A stretch of DNA of 6,721 nucleotides from Verrucomicrobiales bacterium. Lineage in GTDB: Bacteria; Verrucomicrobiota; Verrucomicrobiia; Limisphaerales; UBA1096. The stretch is taken from the NCBI GenBank assembly GCA_028817635.1, contig JAPPPH010000167.1, positions 2,273 through 8,993 of the forward strand, in the 5' to 3' direction. Each line of letters opens with the position of its first letter. The stretch's first letter is position 1. The notes below the pieces were generated by a model. It made no database searches. It was not told the origin of the DNA and was given only the letters and a program-made list of their open reading frames with translations. The position numbers and the translations under genes were made by a program. Positions 6,505-6,721 of this stretch are shown here, piece after piece.

Positions 6505-6721
6505 TGGTCTTTTTTTAAACGCAGAGCACGCAGAGACGCAAAGGGCCGCAGAGTGAGAATGGAGGGCCAAGCGCAGGGCCGGTGTGCTTCGGTAAAATTC
6601 CTTCTCCCCCGGGTCGGGGGAGAAGGGCTTTTACCGCAGCACACCGGCCCTGCGCTTGGCCCTCCCTTCGAACTCTGCGGCCCTTTGCGTCGATGCGGTC
6701 TAGGCGTTGAAAAAAACACCA
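6505..6721. repeat. Long near-palindrome (217 bp), MITE-like or REP-like hairpin element, possibly cut by the window edge
   Basis: Position i pairs with 13226 minus i over the whole span. By direct comparison 92 of 106 arm positions are complementary, with a 5-base loop GGGTC at 6611-6615. Mismatches cluster in the outer part; the longest perfect blocks are 6561-6588 with 6638-6665 and 6535-6554 with 6672-6691. The ends are TGGT...ACCA with T7 and A7 runs just inside. The arms contain the CCAAGCG/CGCTTGG half-sites (6567-6573 and 6653-6659). There is no transposase or other plausible gene within it, so if mobile it is non-autonomous. Because pairing continues to the last base, the true right end may lie outside the window. 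It occupies most of the 282 bp upstream of the aldehyde dehydrogenase. Confidence 0.9.
6519..6543 (+). repeat. Tandem ACGCARAG octamers in the left arm of the near-palindrome
   Basis: ACGCAGAG at 6519-6526 and 6528-6535 and ACGCAAAG at 6536-6543, followed by a related GCCGCAGAG. The mirror arm keeps the innermost unit exactly (CTTTGCGT, 6683-6690) but has diverged at the outer two. Confidence 0.8.

Noticed and set aside
5388..6518. A 376-codon Ser/Arg-rich open frame on the plus strand opposite the aldehyde dehydrogenase
   Set aside because: Its composition is that of an antisense shadow, and the minus-strand frame has a full set of ALDH catalytic motifs.
6408..6719. Short frames running through the long near-palindrome
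   Set aside because: They translate hairpin DNA with no conserved features and overlap the start of the aldehyde dehydrogenase.

Overview
The window is a GC-rich stretch of bacterial chromosome with every recognisable gene on the minus strand, so transcription runs from high to low coordinates. In that order it holds a long near-palindrome (6505-6721), an aldehyde dehydrogenase (5030-6439), a secreted formylglycine-type sulfatase broken by one in-frame TAG (3378-4976), a structured intergenic region (3175-3377), a complete homodimeric-type pyruvate dehydrogenase E1 gene, aceE (523-3174), and the 5' part of the E2 gene, aceF, with two lipoyl domains, which runs off the window at position 1.

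The mix of an E. coli-type aceE-aceF pair, a secreted S1 sulfatase with a DUF4976-like tail, start codons without Shine-Dalgarno sequences, and ACGCARAG-rich hairpin DNA suggests a member of the PVC group (Verrucomicrobiota or Planctomycetota). This is inference; there is no rRNA or other phylogenetic marker here.

Functionally there are two blocks. aceE and aceF, 9 bp apart, encode the first two subunits of the pyruvate dehydrogenase complex (pyruvate to acetyl-CoA). The aldehyde dehydrogenase and the sulfatase, 53 bp apart, could be one transcript serving breakdown of sulfated glycans and oxidation of an aldehyde derived from the sugar, but the sulfatase is interrupted at codon 337.

The most unusual content is repeat DNA. 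The 14-bp palindrome CGCTTGGCCAAGCG occurs three times perfectly, a 12-bp core copy occurs once more, and its 7-base half-site occurs at least 16 times, both in genes and between them. It resembles the behaviour of a highly iterated palindrome. One intergenic cluster has three half-sites in alternating orientation that could form mutually exclusive hairpins, and the 217-bp near-palindrome at the right edge carries the half-sites in its arms and looks like a MITE-like or REP-like hairpin element. No CRISPR array, tRNA, rRNA, transposase or defence gene is visible.
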